A DNA stretch of 64,000 nucleotides from Umbilicaria muhlenbergii (GCA_000611775.1 KK106983.1:4903818-4967817); one strand, 5' to 3'. Shown: positions 11,675 to 22,774, counted from the first letter of the stretch. The notes: generated from the sequence alone by a model not told the origin. Made by a program: numbers and translations.

Positions 11675-13426
11675 ATGGCCAAAAGGCAAGCGGAAGAACC
11701 TCTAGAGGATGTTGTAGCCAAGGACTCACCCGCCTCCAAAAAGGCACGAATGGAGGACTTTCCTGTGCCTCACTCTCAGACCAATGGCTACAACTCAAAA
11801 GCTGTTGCGCCAGCGCTTGTCAACGGCCAGCAACGCGAGGTATACGAGAGGAACGGAGAGGATATACTGGCCGCTGCCCAACAAGAAGAGGAGGAAATGG
11901 AGGAAGCTGCAGCGCAGCCGGTCTCGCCCGACGTCGAAGAAGATCAGTCGGCCTATACGGCACCCTCGAGGCAAGCTGCACCATTGGAAGGCTATACGGA
12001 TCTCTATCTGGACACTATCAATCGTTCTGTCCTTGACTTCGACTTTGAGAAGCTCTGCTCGGTCTCGCTATCGAACATCAATGTCTACGCCTGTCTTGTA
12101 TGTGGGAAATACTACCAGGGGCGCGGGCCGAAGTCCTACGCATACTTCCATGCCCTGGAGGTGGGGCATCACGTCTATGTCAATATGCAGACGAAGAGGG
12201 TGTATGTGCTACCAGAGGGCTACGAGGTCAAGAGTAAGAGCTTAGAAGATATCAAGTTCGTGGTGGACCCTCAGCTTTCAAAGGATGAGGTGATGAGACT
12301 TGATAGCCAGGCTAAAGATGCTTGGGATCTGGGAGGGAAGAAATACAGACCTGGTAAGCCTGCCTGGTATGTTTTGAAAGAGACAACATTGACCAGGTTG
12401 ACAGGCTTTGTGGGCATGAACAACATCAAAGAAAACGACTATTTCAACGTCATCATCCAGGCTCTTGCACACATTCCTCCACTACGAAACTTCCTCATGC
12501 TCGAAGACATGTCGCAAAAGCCCGAGCTCGTACAGCGTTTTTCGGTGCTAGTCCGCAAGATATGGAACACCCGCGCCTTCAAATCCCACGTATCCCCTCA
12601 CGAACTACTACAACAAATCTCTCGCCAATCCAACAAACGCTTCGATCTCCTCCACCAATCCGACCCCGTCGACTTCCTCAGCTGGTTCCTCAACAACCTA
12701 CACCTTGCCCTAGGCGGCAGTAAAACAAAACCTGGTACAAGTGTCGTCCAAAAGGTATTCCAGGGTAAACTCAAGGTGGAGAGTCAGCAAATAACCGCAA
12801 AAGCCGATGCTGGTGACCGGCTACGCTTCGAGGAAGCGGCGGAGGTCCTAGTTGACACAAACCGTTACCTCATGCTTACGCTAGACCTCCCCGCGGCGCC
12901 GCTCTTCCAAGACGAACTGGACAAAAACATTATCCCTCAGGTGCCATTGACGTCCATATTATCAAAATACGACGGTCTGAAAGCCCAAGAACACCTTAAC
13001 ACACGCAAACGCTATCGCCTCCTCCACCCTCTCCCGCTATACCTCCTCTTCCACATCAAGCGTTTCTCCAAGAACAAATTCGTCTCGGAACGAAACCCGA
13101 CCATCGTAACCTTCCCCGTACGCTCGCTAGACATGTCTCCATATGTCGAACCTAACCCGTCGATACACTCCCCCGGCGAGCCCATCTGGTATGACCTTGT
13201 GGCGAATGTCACGCACGAGGCTGTGAGGACGAGAGATGATAGTGTAGAGGGCGAGGCGGAGAAAAAGGTCTGGAGGGTGCAGGTGAGAGATCGGGCGCGG
13301 GATGAGTGGTTGGAGGTGCAGGATCTTTTTGTGGAGAGGGTGGCTACGGAGACGTTGTTTACGAAGGAGAGTTATTTGATGGTTTGGGAGAAGAGGAAGG
13401 AGGTTAAGAGGAAGAATGGCCGGTGA
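11675..13426 (+). CDS. sad1: Spliceosomal pseudo-deubiquitinase Sad1 (USP39)
   Basis: Intronless, 583 aa. An N-terminal charged region with a Lys-rich patch (SPASKKARMED) precedes a ZnF-UBP domain at about residues 125-190 (LCSVSLSNINVYACLVCGKY, then HALEVGHHVYVN). A USP fold follows from about residue 235. The box holding the catalytic Cys in active USPs reads GFVGMNNIKENDYFNVIIQ, with Asp at the Cys position. The C-terminal YDLVANVTHEA box lacks the usual GHY. This matches USP39/Sad1, which is catalytically dead and needed for tri-snRNP assembly in the nucleus. The 3' half shows a strong compositional shift: C-rich from about 12540 to 13150, then G-rich to the stop. It converges on the membrane-protein gene. 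Confidence 0.93.
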   Translation: MAKRQAEEPLEDVVAKDSPASKKARMEDFPVPHSQTNGYNSKAVAPALVNGQQREVYERNGEDILAAAQQEEEEMEEAAAQPVSPDVEEDQSAYTAPSRQAAPLEGYTDLYLDTINRSVLDFDFEKLCSVSLSNINVYACLVCGKYYQGRGPKSYAYFHALEVGHHVYVNMQTKRVYVLPEGYEVKSKSLEDIKFVVDPQLSKDEVMRLDSQAKDAWDLGGKKYRPGKPAWYVLKETTLTRLTGFVGMNNIKENDYFNVIIQALAHIPPLRNFLMLEDMSQKPELVQRFSVLVRKIWNTRAFKSHVSPHELLQQISRQSNKRFDLLHQSDPVDFLSWFLNNLHLALGGSKTKPGTSVVQKVFQGKLKVESQQITAKADAGDRLRFEEAAEVLVDTNRYLMLTLDLPAAPLFQDELDKNIIPQVPLTSILSKYDGLKAQEHLNTRKRYRLLHPLPLYLLFHIKRFSKNKFVSERNPTIVTFPVRSLDMSPYVEPNPSIHSPGEPIWYDLVANVTHEAVRTRDDSVEGEAEKKVWRVQVRDRARDEWLEVQDLFVERVATETLFTKESYLMVWEKRKEVKRKNGR

Positions 13427-13677
13427 GAGCGAGGTTTTGAATTCGGATGGGTATTGGTATATAGTCATCCAGAACGTCCGCTGTGGAGAACATGTTCACA
13501 AGCATTGTATACTTACATGTGATGATTGTCAAGATTAGCCTCCTTTGGCTCCACCTATTCCCTTAAAAGAAACGCACGCTCATACCGAGATCAGCATACC
13601 CGCCAATCCACCAGTATGCCTTTAACTCCATCCGAATGCTTACGGAACCCCTAATCCAGTTCCCCATACCCTCGCCC

Positions 13678-15927
13678 TCAAAGCCTCCCCCACTGAAACC
13701 ACCTCCGCCCAATCCACCACGTAAGCCCCGCCCCAACCTCCCAAACCCCAAACCCCACCATCGTCTCCAACCCCAAACACAACAGCATCTTCCCCACATA
13801 ATCGCCCGCGCCCCTCCACCCCCCCGCCCGCAAACCCGGCCCAAACCACGAACCCAGCGGATACACGCCCCCGCGCAGTCCTAGTGCTGTGGCGTGGGTA
13901 GTTGCGGTCGGCCTTGCTGCGGCTAGGAACGCGAGGGTTAGAGAGCGCATGAAGAGGGCTTCGAGCGGGAGACCGAGGAAGTCGGCGATGTGGGTTGAGA
14001 GGTGTGAGCCTAGTGAGTCGGCTAGGTGGGCGGAGAGGGCGGTGACGCGGTGTCTGGGGGCTGCTTTGTAGACAATCAGTACAGTTGAAGGACAACCACC
14101 ATTCGTTTTAAGAGTAGGGTGGCGAGGACTTACCGTTACGATGTCGCTGGGAGATAGTCTCAATAATTGCAGGACGAGGGGAGGCGGAAAAACTGCTGGT
14201 GTATAGGGGCGCGGCACCGGGTGTTCGCCCTGCTATTTCGACGTTCATGTGGAGGGTGTCGGTTGAGCCGGCGCGGGTGGTTACTTGGACGGTGGTGGAT
14301 CCGATTGCTGGGTCCGGGATCATTGCTTCGGCTGAGGCGAGGGATGAAGATGGGGAGATGGGTTGGTCTGGGGCAGCGGGTTCTGATGGAGCGGTTGGGA
14401 AGTCGTCATCGTTGAGATCGAGGGTGCTGAAGTGCGGGTGAGGTTCTGGTAGGTGGATTATTGGTGGTGAGGTTTGGAGAGTCTGGCCTTCCGGTGTCAG
14501 GGTAGCTTGAGGGTTTGCTCTGGCGTATTCTAAAAATCCAACCGGCGAGTCTGGTTCATCGATGGGCGTGTCTTGCTCGTCTTCAGGGCCAACTGTCCAG
14601 AGGCCTGTTGCAGCTCGAAATCTCTGTAGTATTGCCCGCAGATCTTTTCTGATTTCACCAAGCAAGGAGGACGGCTCTCGACGCTCGTACTCGTTGTAGT
14701 CTTTCATCGATCCGAGACCTGCAATGGTCTCGCCGTCGAGTTCGTCCTCCATTGCACCTTTGATAGAACAGCTGTCTGGATTCTCAGGTTTCGGAAGCAC
14801 TTCTCGCATGTAGCTGTAGGCCTTACGGTCAGACCATTCCCTGTACTGAGAAAGTATCCAGTATAATGACAACGGTGATAGAACGAGGGACGTAAGAAAA
14901 GTCATGGAGGAACCTAAAGTCAGGTTTGCAGGTAACACTGGGTATTGGAAAGGAGATGAAGCTGAGAATGGGATGAGCGACATAGGGTGCGGTAGAGGAG
15001 GCCACGCGGGCAGAAGATTCAGTCGTTGCAGGGTAGCAAAGAACTCGATAGGCACAATTGCTAGGAATGTTGCGGCCTTGAGGCTATCATAAAGGCGGTC
15101 AATATATGCCCGCGCTGTAAGACAATTGAGTTAAACTTACATCTCCTCGAAGCTATCCATGACCTTCCTGACTCGTAACCTCCGCTTTCTAGACTCGATA
15201 GGCCACACCAGGCGACGAGTGCAGAGATTGTAGAGATGAGTAATTGCGTATTTCCGGCCTTCGTCCAAGATGATGAAAGCCAAGGCAGCGGGCAGCCCCG
15301 CAAACAAGAAAGTGAGTGGGGATGTCCGAGTGCGCTCAATCTTGATTATTGCGAGGAGGGGAACACCGTTATACAATCGAAAGGTCTATAAGAGGATGAT
15401 TAGCTCCGGAGTGATTGTTTCCTTGGGTTTCGACTGGCCTGTAGACGGTTTCTTAGACCATACGCAAAATTAATAGCCAAGTGAAACAGCCCGTTATCTG
15501 CTGCTGCAACGAACAGACCAATCTCGTTCTCACGCATCACGGACTCGATCTCCTCCTTCTCGGCTCTTTGAGCTTTCGGGCCCTCGGGAGATAATTTGGT
15601 GGGCTGCCCATTGGCATCGACACCGACACAGACGCCAACGGTGGAGAGAACGTCGTTTTGGGCCCTCCTTGACCGACGAGCCGCTGCTCTCGAAGCCTGG
15701 TTTTCCGGATGGCCTCGATAGTCATAGTGTTGAACATACACTGAAGCGTTCTCTGGATCTGTCGGGTTGTTCTCGTTTTGCACACCTTCAGAGGCTGCAG
15801 GAAGCTCATAGGCAGACCGGCCCTACACATCGGTTATGGTCAGTTCCATCTCTAAGAATAGAGCAAGAGAAATCGATAAATCTTGAAAGTATCAACTGAC
15901 TAGAACTCTGATATAGCGATCCAACAT
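13678..15927 (-). CDS. Multi-pass membrane protein of unknown function
   Basis: Five exons give 663 aa: 15927-15901 (27 nt), 15822-15439, 15385-15141, 15083-14134 and 14063-13678. Introns are 78, 53, 57 and 70 bp. The second is a GC-AG intron (donor CAG|GCCAGT), the only reading that keeps RLQ|TFRLYNGVP in frame. The start MLDRYIRVLGRSAYELP rests on the 27-nt exon. Hydrophobic segments lie near residues 160-177 (PLTFLFAGLPAALAFIIL), at about 219-238 (ILKAATFLAIVPIEFFATL), in TFLTSLVLSPLSLYWIL, and in the C-terminal part (LTLAFLAAARP, ETMVGFGVWEVGAGL). A long acidic loop lies between them. I do not recognise the family. The C-terminus is uncertain, because an alternative frame runs on to 13563. 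Confidence 0.75.
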
Positions 15928-16485
15928 CCTGTAAGGAAGCGTGCAGTGCCGGCTTGAAGTCAAGAGCGTGGAATAACATAAAAGAAATAAGATCTGACGT
16001 TCACAACTTGTACAATTCTACAATACCAACGCATGAATCTTGAATGGAGAAGCAGAAGACATTTCTACAACTCACAAGCGTCAGTCGGGTCATGTATGCT
16101 TGACGGCCCATCTTGATCTGCTCCCATAGAGTTCTTCTTAAATATGCGATTCTTATTCAGACGTGTTTTGATATTACACATCTAGCTTGTTACGTCCATA
16201 TTCAGGCCCATAGAGCATTTCACCCATAGTTCTCCTCGTGAGACTTATCTTCCTCTTCCTGTCCCGGGCTGAAGGGAAAGGGAGAAGCAGCAGCCCAAGG
16301 AACCCTAGAGGCGTGGGACAGTAAGGCTGAACCATCCACATGGAAGGTGATCGGCCTTAGCGCCGGCAGCTAATGCACGTTGAAAGCTTAAAATTGTTAT
16401 CGATGTCAAAATTCCCATCCAAGCTTGCATCATTGCATGCGCCAGTCTGTGAGCGTGGAGCTGCCCGTTATAGGTCGACAGCAAG
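15928..16485. promoter_or_regulatory. Divergent intergenic region, membrane gene / utp13
   Basis: 558 bp between divergent start codons, holding the promoters of both genes. It is AT-richer than its flanks, with a pyrimidine-rich patch near 16240-16265. No gene-sized frame was seen. Confidence 0.5.
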
Positions 16486-19354
16486 ATGGCCTTCAGAGCA
16501 AGCACTGTCACTACCTTCGAGGCTGAGCGGACAATTCAGCCCATCTACACTGGCGGTGATGTCGCACTGGACCAGGAAGGTCGAATCCTAGCAACATGTC
16601 TTGGAGAAGATGCATTGCTTACTGATCTCGGCACTGGCGAACAGCTGGCTCGAATTGAGGGTGTATGTACTGGTCAGCATCCAACATACTGGGTCGTTTT
16701 GCTAACTCGATTGCATAGGACGGCGAAGTCCTAACAACTCTCTCAAGTAGGCGTCTGTCGCACGATGTTGAGATGTGGAGCGCTCATCTTTCCGAACAGT
16801 CACTCCTACTGCATCCCATCTAATAGCGTGCTCGCGCTCGTTATCTATGAGGATATATGTGTTGCAGCAATCTGAAGAAACGCCGTCGAGAATTGATGCA
16901 GAGCTTGTAAGAACATTGAAGGCACATACTACACCCGTTATTACGGCTGCAATAGATCGTACAGGAACTTTACTTGCTACAGGTGGCGCCGATGGAGTTG
17001 TTAAGGTGTGGGATATTCGAGGTGGCTATGTGACTCACACATTCAGAGGACACACTGGGGTCATCTCAGCCCTTCATTTCTTTGAGGCCACTGGACCTAC
17101 TGCCGAGACCGGCATTTCGGCGAAACATAGAAGAAAACAACGCCGGAAAAGCAATCATATTCAGGATGAAGACATGGAAGACGCAGGGAGAGACGAAAGT
17201 GGCTTGACAGTGTCGTTTCGTCTAGCATCTGGTAGCGAAGATGGCAAGATCCGGATATGGGACCTAGAGAAACGCAAGGCTATATCGACGCTGGACTCCC
17301 ACGTATCTGTTGTTCGCGGCTTTGATTTTTCTTCGGCGGAGAATGTACTAGTCTCTGCAAGCAGGGACAAAACCGCGATTCTTTGGGATGCGCGAAGCTG
17401 GAAAGTGAGAAAAGTGATTCCGGTTCTTGAAGGTGTGGAAAGTGTGGGCTTCCTAAGAGACGGCGCATACATCTACACTGGAGGCGAGAATGGGAGATTA
17501 CGCATTTGGCAAACAGAAAGTGGTAAAGAAGTCACCCAGGAACAGGATACTGGTGACGAAGGAAATGGCATTGTGCATATATTGTACCATCCTAACCTAA
17601 GTTTCTTACTATGTGTGCACGCAGATCAAAACCTCGTCCTTCATGACCTCTCACCTCTATCTGACATTGCATCTGACACTACCGTCGAACCGTTGCCCAT
17701 AATTCGACGAATATCAGGCACACACGACGAGATCATCGATCTGGCATATGTGACTCCTGAACGCTCTCTTCTCGCACTGGCCACCAACTCTGAGGATCTA
17801 CGGCTTGTTTCTATTGCTACTGAACATTCGAACACAACTACAACAGACACAGCAAACTACTTCGGAGCGGACGTTGCTCTCCTTAATGGTCACGAGGACA
17901 TCATCATCTGTCTCGACGTCGACTGGTCTGGATGTTGGCTTGCCACGGGCGCCAAGGACAACACAGCCCGTTTATGGCGGATCGACCGCTCCGAAAGTTC
18001 ATACAAATGTTTCGCTATCTTTACTGGGCATGCAGAGTCGATGGGTGCCATCTCATTACCTAGCAATCCACCACAGGCTGGCTCAAGTGCATATACGAAC
18101 CCACTGGACAACCCTCCGCCATTTCTTTTGACCGGTTCACAGGATCGAACGATCAAGAGATGGGACATCCCAAGGACCCAGGCGTCCAAAACAGACAAGA
18201 AGGCCCCACGAGCCCTCTACACCCGGAAAGCCCACGACAAGGACATCAACGCCATAGACACCAACCACAACTCCACCCTCTTCGCCTCCGCCTCTCAAGA
18301 CCGCACCGTCAAAATCTGGTCCGTCGAAGAAGGCGAAGTCCAAGGCATCCTCCGTGGCCACCGTCGCGGCATCTGGTCCGTCAAATTCGCCCCCAAAGAC
18401 ACCCCCACGATTACCGGCGACAGCGGCAACCGCGGCCTGATCCTCACCGGAAGCGGCGACAAAACAGTCAAGATCTGGAGTCTAACAGACTACAGCTGCC
18501 TCCGCACCTTCGAAGGCCACACCAACAGCGTGCTAAAAGTCCTCTGGATGCCTCTCCCCTCAATTTCCCCCTCCACCACCGAGTCCAACAACCCCAAATC
18601 CCACCGATCCCGCCCCACGCAAATCGCCAGCGCCGGCGGCGACGGCCTCGTCAAAATCTGGGACGCCTCGACCGGCGAAGTCGCCACTACTCTCGACAAC
18701 CACACCGACCGCGTCTGGGCCCTCGCCGTGCACCCCACCACTTCCACAATCGTCTCCGGCGCCGGCGACAGCACAGTCACGTTCTGGAAAGATACCACAT
18801 CCGGCACCCTTGCCGCCACGGCCGCCGCCTCCACCGCGCGTATAGAGCAGGAACAGCAGTTGCAGAATTATATCCACAAGGGCAGTTATCGCGAAGCCAT
18901 CACCCTCGCCTTGGCCCTCAACCATCCGGCGAGACTACTGGCGCTGTTCACGCAGGTGGTTAACACCACGCCTGCGGAGGAAGGGTCGTTATCTGGCGTC
19001 AAAGCCGTGGATGAGGTTTTGGGGAGTCTGGCCGACGAGCAGATCTTCGAGCTGCTGCTGAGGTTGAGGGATTGGAACACGAATGCCAGGACGGCGGCTG
19101 TGGCGCAGAGGATTTTGGGGGTAGTCGTGAGGATGTATCCGGCGGAGAGGCTGGCTGGGCTGAAAGCCGGGGGGAAGGGGAGGGGAGGAGCGGGGTTGAA
19201 GGAGGTGTTGGAGGGGTTGAGGGTTTATACGGAGAGGCATTATCGGCGGGTGGAGGAGTTGGTGGGGGAGAGTTATTTGGTTGAGTTTACGTTGGGGGAG
19301 ATGGAGGAGGTGGGGTTGGAGATGGGGGGGGAGGAGGATGTGGTTATGGTTTGA
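16486..19354 (+). CDS. utp13: Small-subunit processome WD40 protein Utp13 (TBL3)
   Basis: Three exons, 16486-16662, 16719-16746 (28 nt) and 16800-19354, give 919 aa. Introns are 56 and 53 bp. The 28-nt exon restores DGEVLTTLSITPTASHLIAC. Two WD40 propellers follow. Repeat units include GTLLATGGADGVVKVWDIRG, VLVSASRDKTAILWDAR, TLFASASQDRTVKIWS and LILTGSGDKTVKIWS. The C-terminal Utp13 helical domain starts near residue 705 (LQNYIHKGSYREAITLALAL). This set identifies Utp13, a UtpB-module subunit acting in nucleolar 18S rRNA processing. A Lys/Arg-rich insert (AKHRRKQRRKSN) resembles a nuclear localisation signal. From about 18180 the coding strand becomes extremely C-rich, then G-rich from about 18960 to the stop. 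Confidence 0.94.
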
Positions 19355-19497
19355 GGGGTTGAGGGGGGGTGGAGTGAGGAGCTTGGGATGTGGTGTGGTG
19401 TTGCTAGGTGTCTGGAAGCTGGGATGGCGATTGTAGTATCTTTGGGTATCTTCGATTAGCCACCCTGTGGTTGTAGCAGGGTAGCCTAGGAATGAAT
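19355..19497. other. Short convergent spacer utp13 / spp2
   Basis: 143 bp between the two stop codons. The 3' ends of the two transcripts probably overlap. Confidence 0.5.
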
Positions 19498-20883
19498 CTA
19501 GTAGACCTCCTGTCTCCTCCGACGCCGACTGTCATTGTAGTTATCCCGCCCCCTGTCACTGTCCTTCGATGACCGTGACTCGTCTCTTGCCTCATCCTTC
19601 TTTCTCCGTTGACGATCCCGCTCGCTGCGGTCACGGGATTCGTAACCATAGTGATCCCTCCGTCGACTATGGTGCCTATCCGAGGACCTGCTCCTATCCC
19701 GTCTCGAAGAGCTATGTCGACTACTCTCATGCGATCTCTCATACTCCCTCTGCTTCCTCTCCGCTTTCTTCTCCTCATCAATCGCAAGATTCCTATCCCT
19801 CCGCTGCCGCCAATCCTCTTCCGCCCTTTTCTGGTCTTCCTTCTTCGCCTTCAACTCCTCTTCCGTCAACATCTCTCCCGTCTTGGAATTCCTCAATAAT
19901 ACCGGATTATAACCCGACTTCTCGACTTTTCTTTTCCCCCTCGCCGCTTTGCCCCAAGCCCCTAATTCATCCCCAACCCCACCGGGCACTTCTTTCGCGC
20001 CGATACCCAGGAGCGCGGGTCGTCTCTCCACGACCCTGGCTTTGATGACTTGGTCTTTTCGCTTACCCACTACGTCTCCTTCTTTCCAGCCCATGCCTCG
20101 GAGGAGGGCCGCGCCGAACTCCTCGACGGGCACAGCGGCGTAGTCGTCTAGACTTGCGGAGTCGGGCCGAGATGCGACGTCTGTTCTGAAGGCGTCGTCT
20201 TCGTTGATGCCTACTGCGGCTAATCTGCCATTCCATATTCCATCTTCGTTGTCCTCTGACTTGACAGCTGGAAGAACCAGATTCGACTTCTTTTTCCCCT
20301 CGCCCATCAGTGCCTCTAGCGCTTCTTCATCCTCGGTTTTTGCTGCTTTCACCTCTTCTACCTGTTTCTCAACAACCCCATTTGTCATCGGCACATCCCC
20401 GTTTCCCTCCGCACCATGCTCCTCTGTCTTGACGAAAGTCAACCCATAAGCATCCGGCCCACCATTAAGAATATCCCCCTCTTTATCCTTCACTTTTCCC
20501 GCTCTCGCAGCCTGCACCTCCACCGGCAGGATATTCCGCCCTCTTTTCCGACGACTCTCTTCCCGCCAGTCCCGGTTCTTCTGCCTTTGGATCACCAACG
20601 GCGCTTTCGCTTTCTCAACACCATTAATGCCGATCGCGCCGCCGGCGGAGTGGTCGAAGGTGGCGACTAGTTCGGGCTGAGCATGCGGGGTTTCGTCATC
20701 GTCGTCGGAGTCGCCGAGGGAGGAGTGGGGACGCTTTTTGGTGGTGGGTTGGGTGAGAGGCGCGGTCGTTGAGAGGGGGGAGGGTCGGGCTTTGGAGGAG
20801 AGAGAGAGGGAGAATGATTTAACTTGTTGGGCGGATGGAGATGGAGAGGGAGAGGGAGAGGCCGTCGAGTCGGCGGATGGCAT
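19498..20883 (-). CDS. spp2: Pre-mRNA splicing factor Spp2-like (G-patch)
   Basis: Intronless, 461 aa. The diagnostic block lies mid-protein at about residues 250-300: VPVEEFGAALLRGMGWKEGD, then KARVVERRPALLGIGAKE. This is the G-patch-like DExH-helicase binding motif of Spp2/GPKOW. Spp2 binds and activates the helicase Prp2 for spliceosome activation in the nucleus. The N-terminal half is low-complexity Ser/Pro and acidic. The C-terminus is Arg/Ser/Asp/Lys-rich (DRSRSSDRHHSRRRDHYGY), an RS-like tail. It is longer than yeast Spp2 (about 185 aa), as usual in filamentous fungi. The coding strand is C-rich at the 5' end and G-rich from about 20640 downstream. Confidence 0.88.
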   Translation of the reverse strand: MPSADSTASPSPSPSPSAQQVKSFSLSLSSKARPSPLSTTAPLTQPTTKKRPHSSLGDSDDDDETPHAQPELVATFDHSAGGAIGINGVEKAKAPLVIQRQKNRDWREESRRKRGRNILPVEVQAARAGKVKDKEGDILNGGPDAYGLTFVKTEEHGAEGNGDVPMTNGVVEKQVEEVKAAKTEDEEALEALMGEGKKKSNLVLPAVKSEDNEDGIWNGRLAAVGINEDDAFRTDVASRPDSASLDDYAAVPVEEFGAALLRGMGWKEGDVVGKRKDQVIKARVVERRPALLGIGAKEVPGGVGDELGAWGKAARGKRKVEKSGYNPVLLRNSKTGEMLTEEELKAKKEDQKRAEEDWRQRRDRNLAIDEEKKAERKQREYERSHESSRHSSSRRDRSRSSDRHHSRRRDHYGYESRDRSERDRQRRKKDEARDESRSSKDSDRGRDNYNDSRRRRRQEVY

Positions 20884-21408
20884 GGCTGTTGGTGGAGCTT
20901 GGGATTTGCTATGGATTTTTGGGAATCATGATGAGCTGGTTTCAGTCATAATCTTTGGCGGAGGCGCCACTTGCTTGTGGCTTGTGCAGCACTAGCGCGT
21001 GCTCGTTCACGTGATTGTGCTCATCCTCCTCCCGTCCAGGCTGACTCTGATAAGAACAACTGGTCATGACCAGGAACCAGTCATGATCAAGTCATGCCCA
21101 AATTCAGAACATGGGACCAGGACAGCTTTCCCTCAAGGATTTCTGCATAGCTGACCGCCAGTCCGTCGTCATCTGTGCTGAGAGTTTATTTGTGTTTGTT
21201 TTGCCCCTCAGGCATCACTCATAAAGAGTCGTCATTGGGGCTTAGACTTATACACATGCGATTCTCTTACCTTGAGCACCATCACTGATGATGCACGATG
21301 ACCAGTCGTGATCAGGAGGGAGAGTTCGTAGCCAAGCGAGTGCTCAGTTCTGGTGTCCACTTATGTCCGCTTCCCTTTTCCTATCGCTGTAATGAATCCT
21401 CAGCCAAT
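20884..21408. other. Intergenic region with repeated TCATGA-type palindromes
   Basis: 525 bp upstream of spp2 and of the broken secreted-protein gene. It includes the perfect 12-bp palindrome TGGTCATGACCA at 21061-21072 and nearby partial copies around TCATGATCA (21080) and GTCGTGATCAGG (about 21306-21317). No gene was seen. Confidence 0.5.
21061..21072. repeat. Perfect 12-bp palindrome TGGTCATGACCA
   Basis: The sequence equals its own reverse complement and is followed within about 30 bp by related CAGTCATGATCA and GTCATGCCC copies. It could be a dimeric transcription-factor site or chance. Confidence 0.4.
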
Positions 21409-21994
21409 ATGCGCGTTTTCAGTCTATCAATAGCTGTGGCAATCGCTCGTTCCGTTGCCCTCAGCTTTGCAATGGCCGTCCCTTTTTCCTCAGCACCTCG
21501 AAGCCAAACCTGCGCCAACGCCCCCACTACTGTAGCTGGGACGTAAGTGGAACCATCGACGGTCAGCAGGAGGATGGTCAGCAGCTGACATTCTTCACCA
21601 GCACCCTAGACCAAAGGCTGCTTCTTGCACCCTGCCGTGGCACCAAGGCTGTACTTTGGTGCGCACCTGGGAGCGAAACAGATATTATCCTTCTGATGAC
21701 CGGCCTCGACCCCGGCACAGTGATTACGAGTCTGCTTGACAGCGCATCTGATTACGTCTCGAATTTCGTCGCCACATGGGCGACCACGTTATAAGTGGTG
21801 GCCGGTTTGACTGTGACGGAGCCGGTGGCCTGAAGCTGCACATATGGAACACCAACAACCATCAGCAGACGTGGAGGGTTTTGAAAGCTGCCCTCGAGGC
21901 TCTGACAAACTATATGAATGAACATGGGTATGGAGAAAAGGACTTTTCTATCTTCGAAGGGGCTCATAAGGGTAGGCAAGGAGTGATTCAATAA
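21409..21994 (+). pseudogene. Broken small secreted-protein gene
   Basis: A clear signal peptide starts at 21409 (MRVFSLSIAVAIARSVALSF). It is followed by stretches resembling a fungal small secreted-protein family: one with a cysteine and a GSETD motif, and a C-terminal part with LKLHIWNTNNHQQTWRVL and DFSIFEGAHKGRQG. The pieces are not in one frame, and no intron set I tried joins them, so the gene looks broken with about two or three breaks. I do not know the family by name. It may be effector-like. The breaks look few, so decay may be recent. Confidence 0.5.
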
Positions 21995-22405
21995 ATACAT
22001 GCCTATAACCAAGAGTGGCTACTGTATGTTTATCACTTCTCTTCACTAACCGCTTGTCTGGTCTATGGGAAGACACTTATTTTCCGACATCGAGGGTTGT
22101 AGAAACAAGGAACATAACCTTACCTGAAGGTCTTTAGCAACGCGCGGTGCCGGTCCTGATATCAATAGCACCATACATTTCACATTAGGCGTTTCCGAAA
22201 CCGCATTCACATTGTCAGACTCATTCACCAAGTGACCATCTCACATGACGTGTTTCGCCAATCTTACTGCCTAACTTACATCTCACTTTCCCGAGAGCGG
22301 CCAGACCTACTCGAGTTCACAATCCATCCATCGATTTCACCATAATCGGCCTGCCTCTCTCCAGCTCCACTGTCTCAAGACCCACGAAACCTGAAACCAT
22401 CAGCA
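21995..22405. other. Intergenic, nothing recognised
   Basis: 411 bp of ordinary composition between the broken secreted-protein gene and a small orphan frame. The end (22320-22400) is C/T-rich and leader-like. Confidence 0.4.
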
Positions 22406-22774
22406 ATGGCCTGTTCTACCAAGGCTGGGCGATTTGCCAAGGACAAGAAGGTAGTCATCTACGACCCAGGAACGTCGACAATTAGCGTTATAGAACAGGA
22501 GAAAATCCAAGGCATGTTCACACATATTTTCTTAAAGATGCTCTCGGAGAATGCTAAAACCGCAGGCTTAGGCATGGAGCGAGGCGAAGAACACATCCTC
22601 CCCAAATTCAGCAACCATTACGAAATTCTGAAGGACGAGGATGGTATTGGGAGAAGGAGTCATGTTGCAACGGTGAACTTATCCCGCCTCGGATGGATTG
22701 CGAATATGGAAAGGCGCTGCGGCAAAATCACGAGACTTTATGTCGTGAGCTTGCCTGAGAAGAGCCAGATTTGA
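22406..22774 (+). CDS. Small orphan ORF, 122 aa
   Basis: An uninterrupted frame starts MACSTKAGRFAKDKKVVIYD and ends VVSLPEKSQI. It is Lys/Glu-rich and soluble-looking, with no signal peptide and no motif I recognise. The ATG follows a pyrimidine-rich leader (CCATCAGCAATGG). No introns are needed. It could be a real lineage-specific gene, a truncated remnant, or chance. Confidence 0.35.
   Translation: MACSTKAGRFAKDKKVVIYDPGTSTISVIEQEKIQGMFTHIFLKMLSENAKTAGLGMERGEEHILPKFSNHYEILKDEDGIGRRSHVATVNLSRLGWIANMERRCGKITRLYVVSLPEKSQI

Noticed and set aside
13563-13844. Alternative C-terminus for the membrane protein (ending AYWWIGGYADLGMSVRFF)
   Set aside because: It needs a frame change with no usable intron, since the only candidate would be about 10 nt. 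The frame I used ends naturally at 13678. Noted because the peptide looks protein-like.
18160-18963. 267-aa open frame overlapping utp13
   Set aside because: Very rich in His, Arg and Pro and fully explained by the C-rich skew patch in the utp13 coding sequence.
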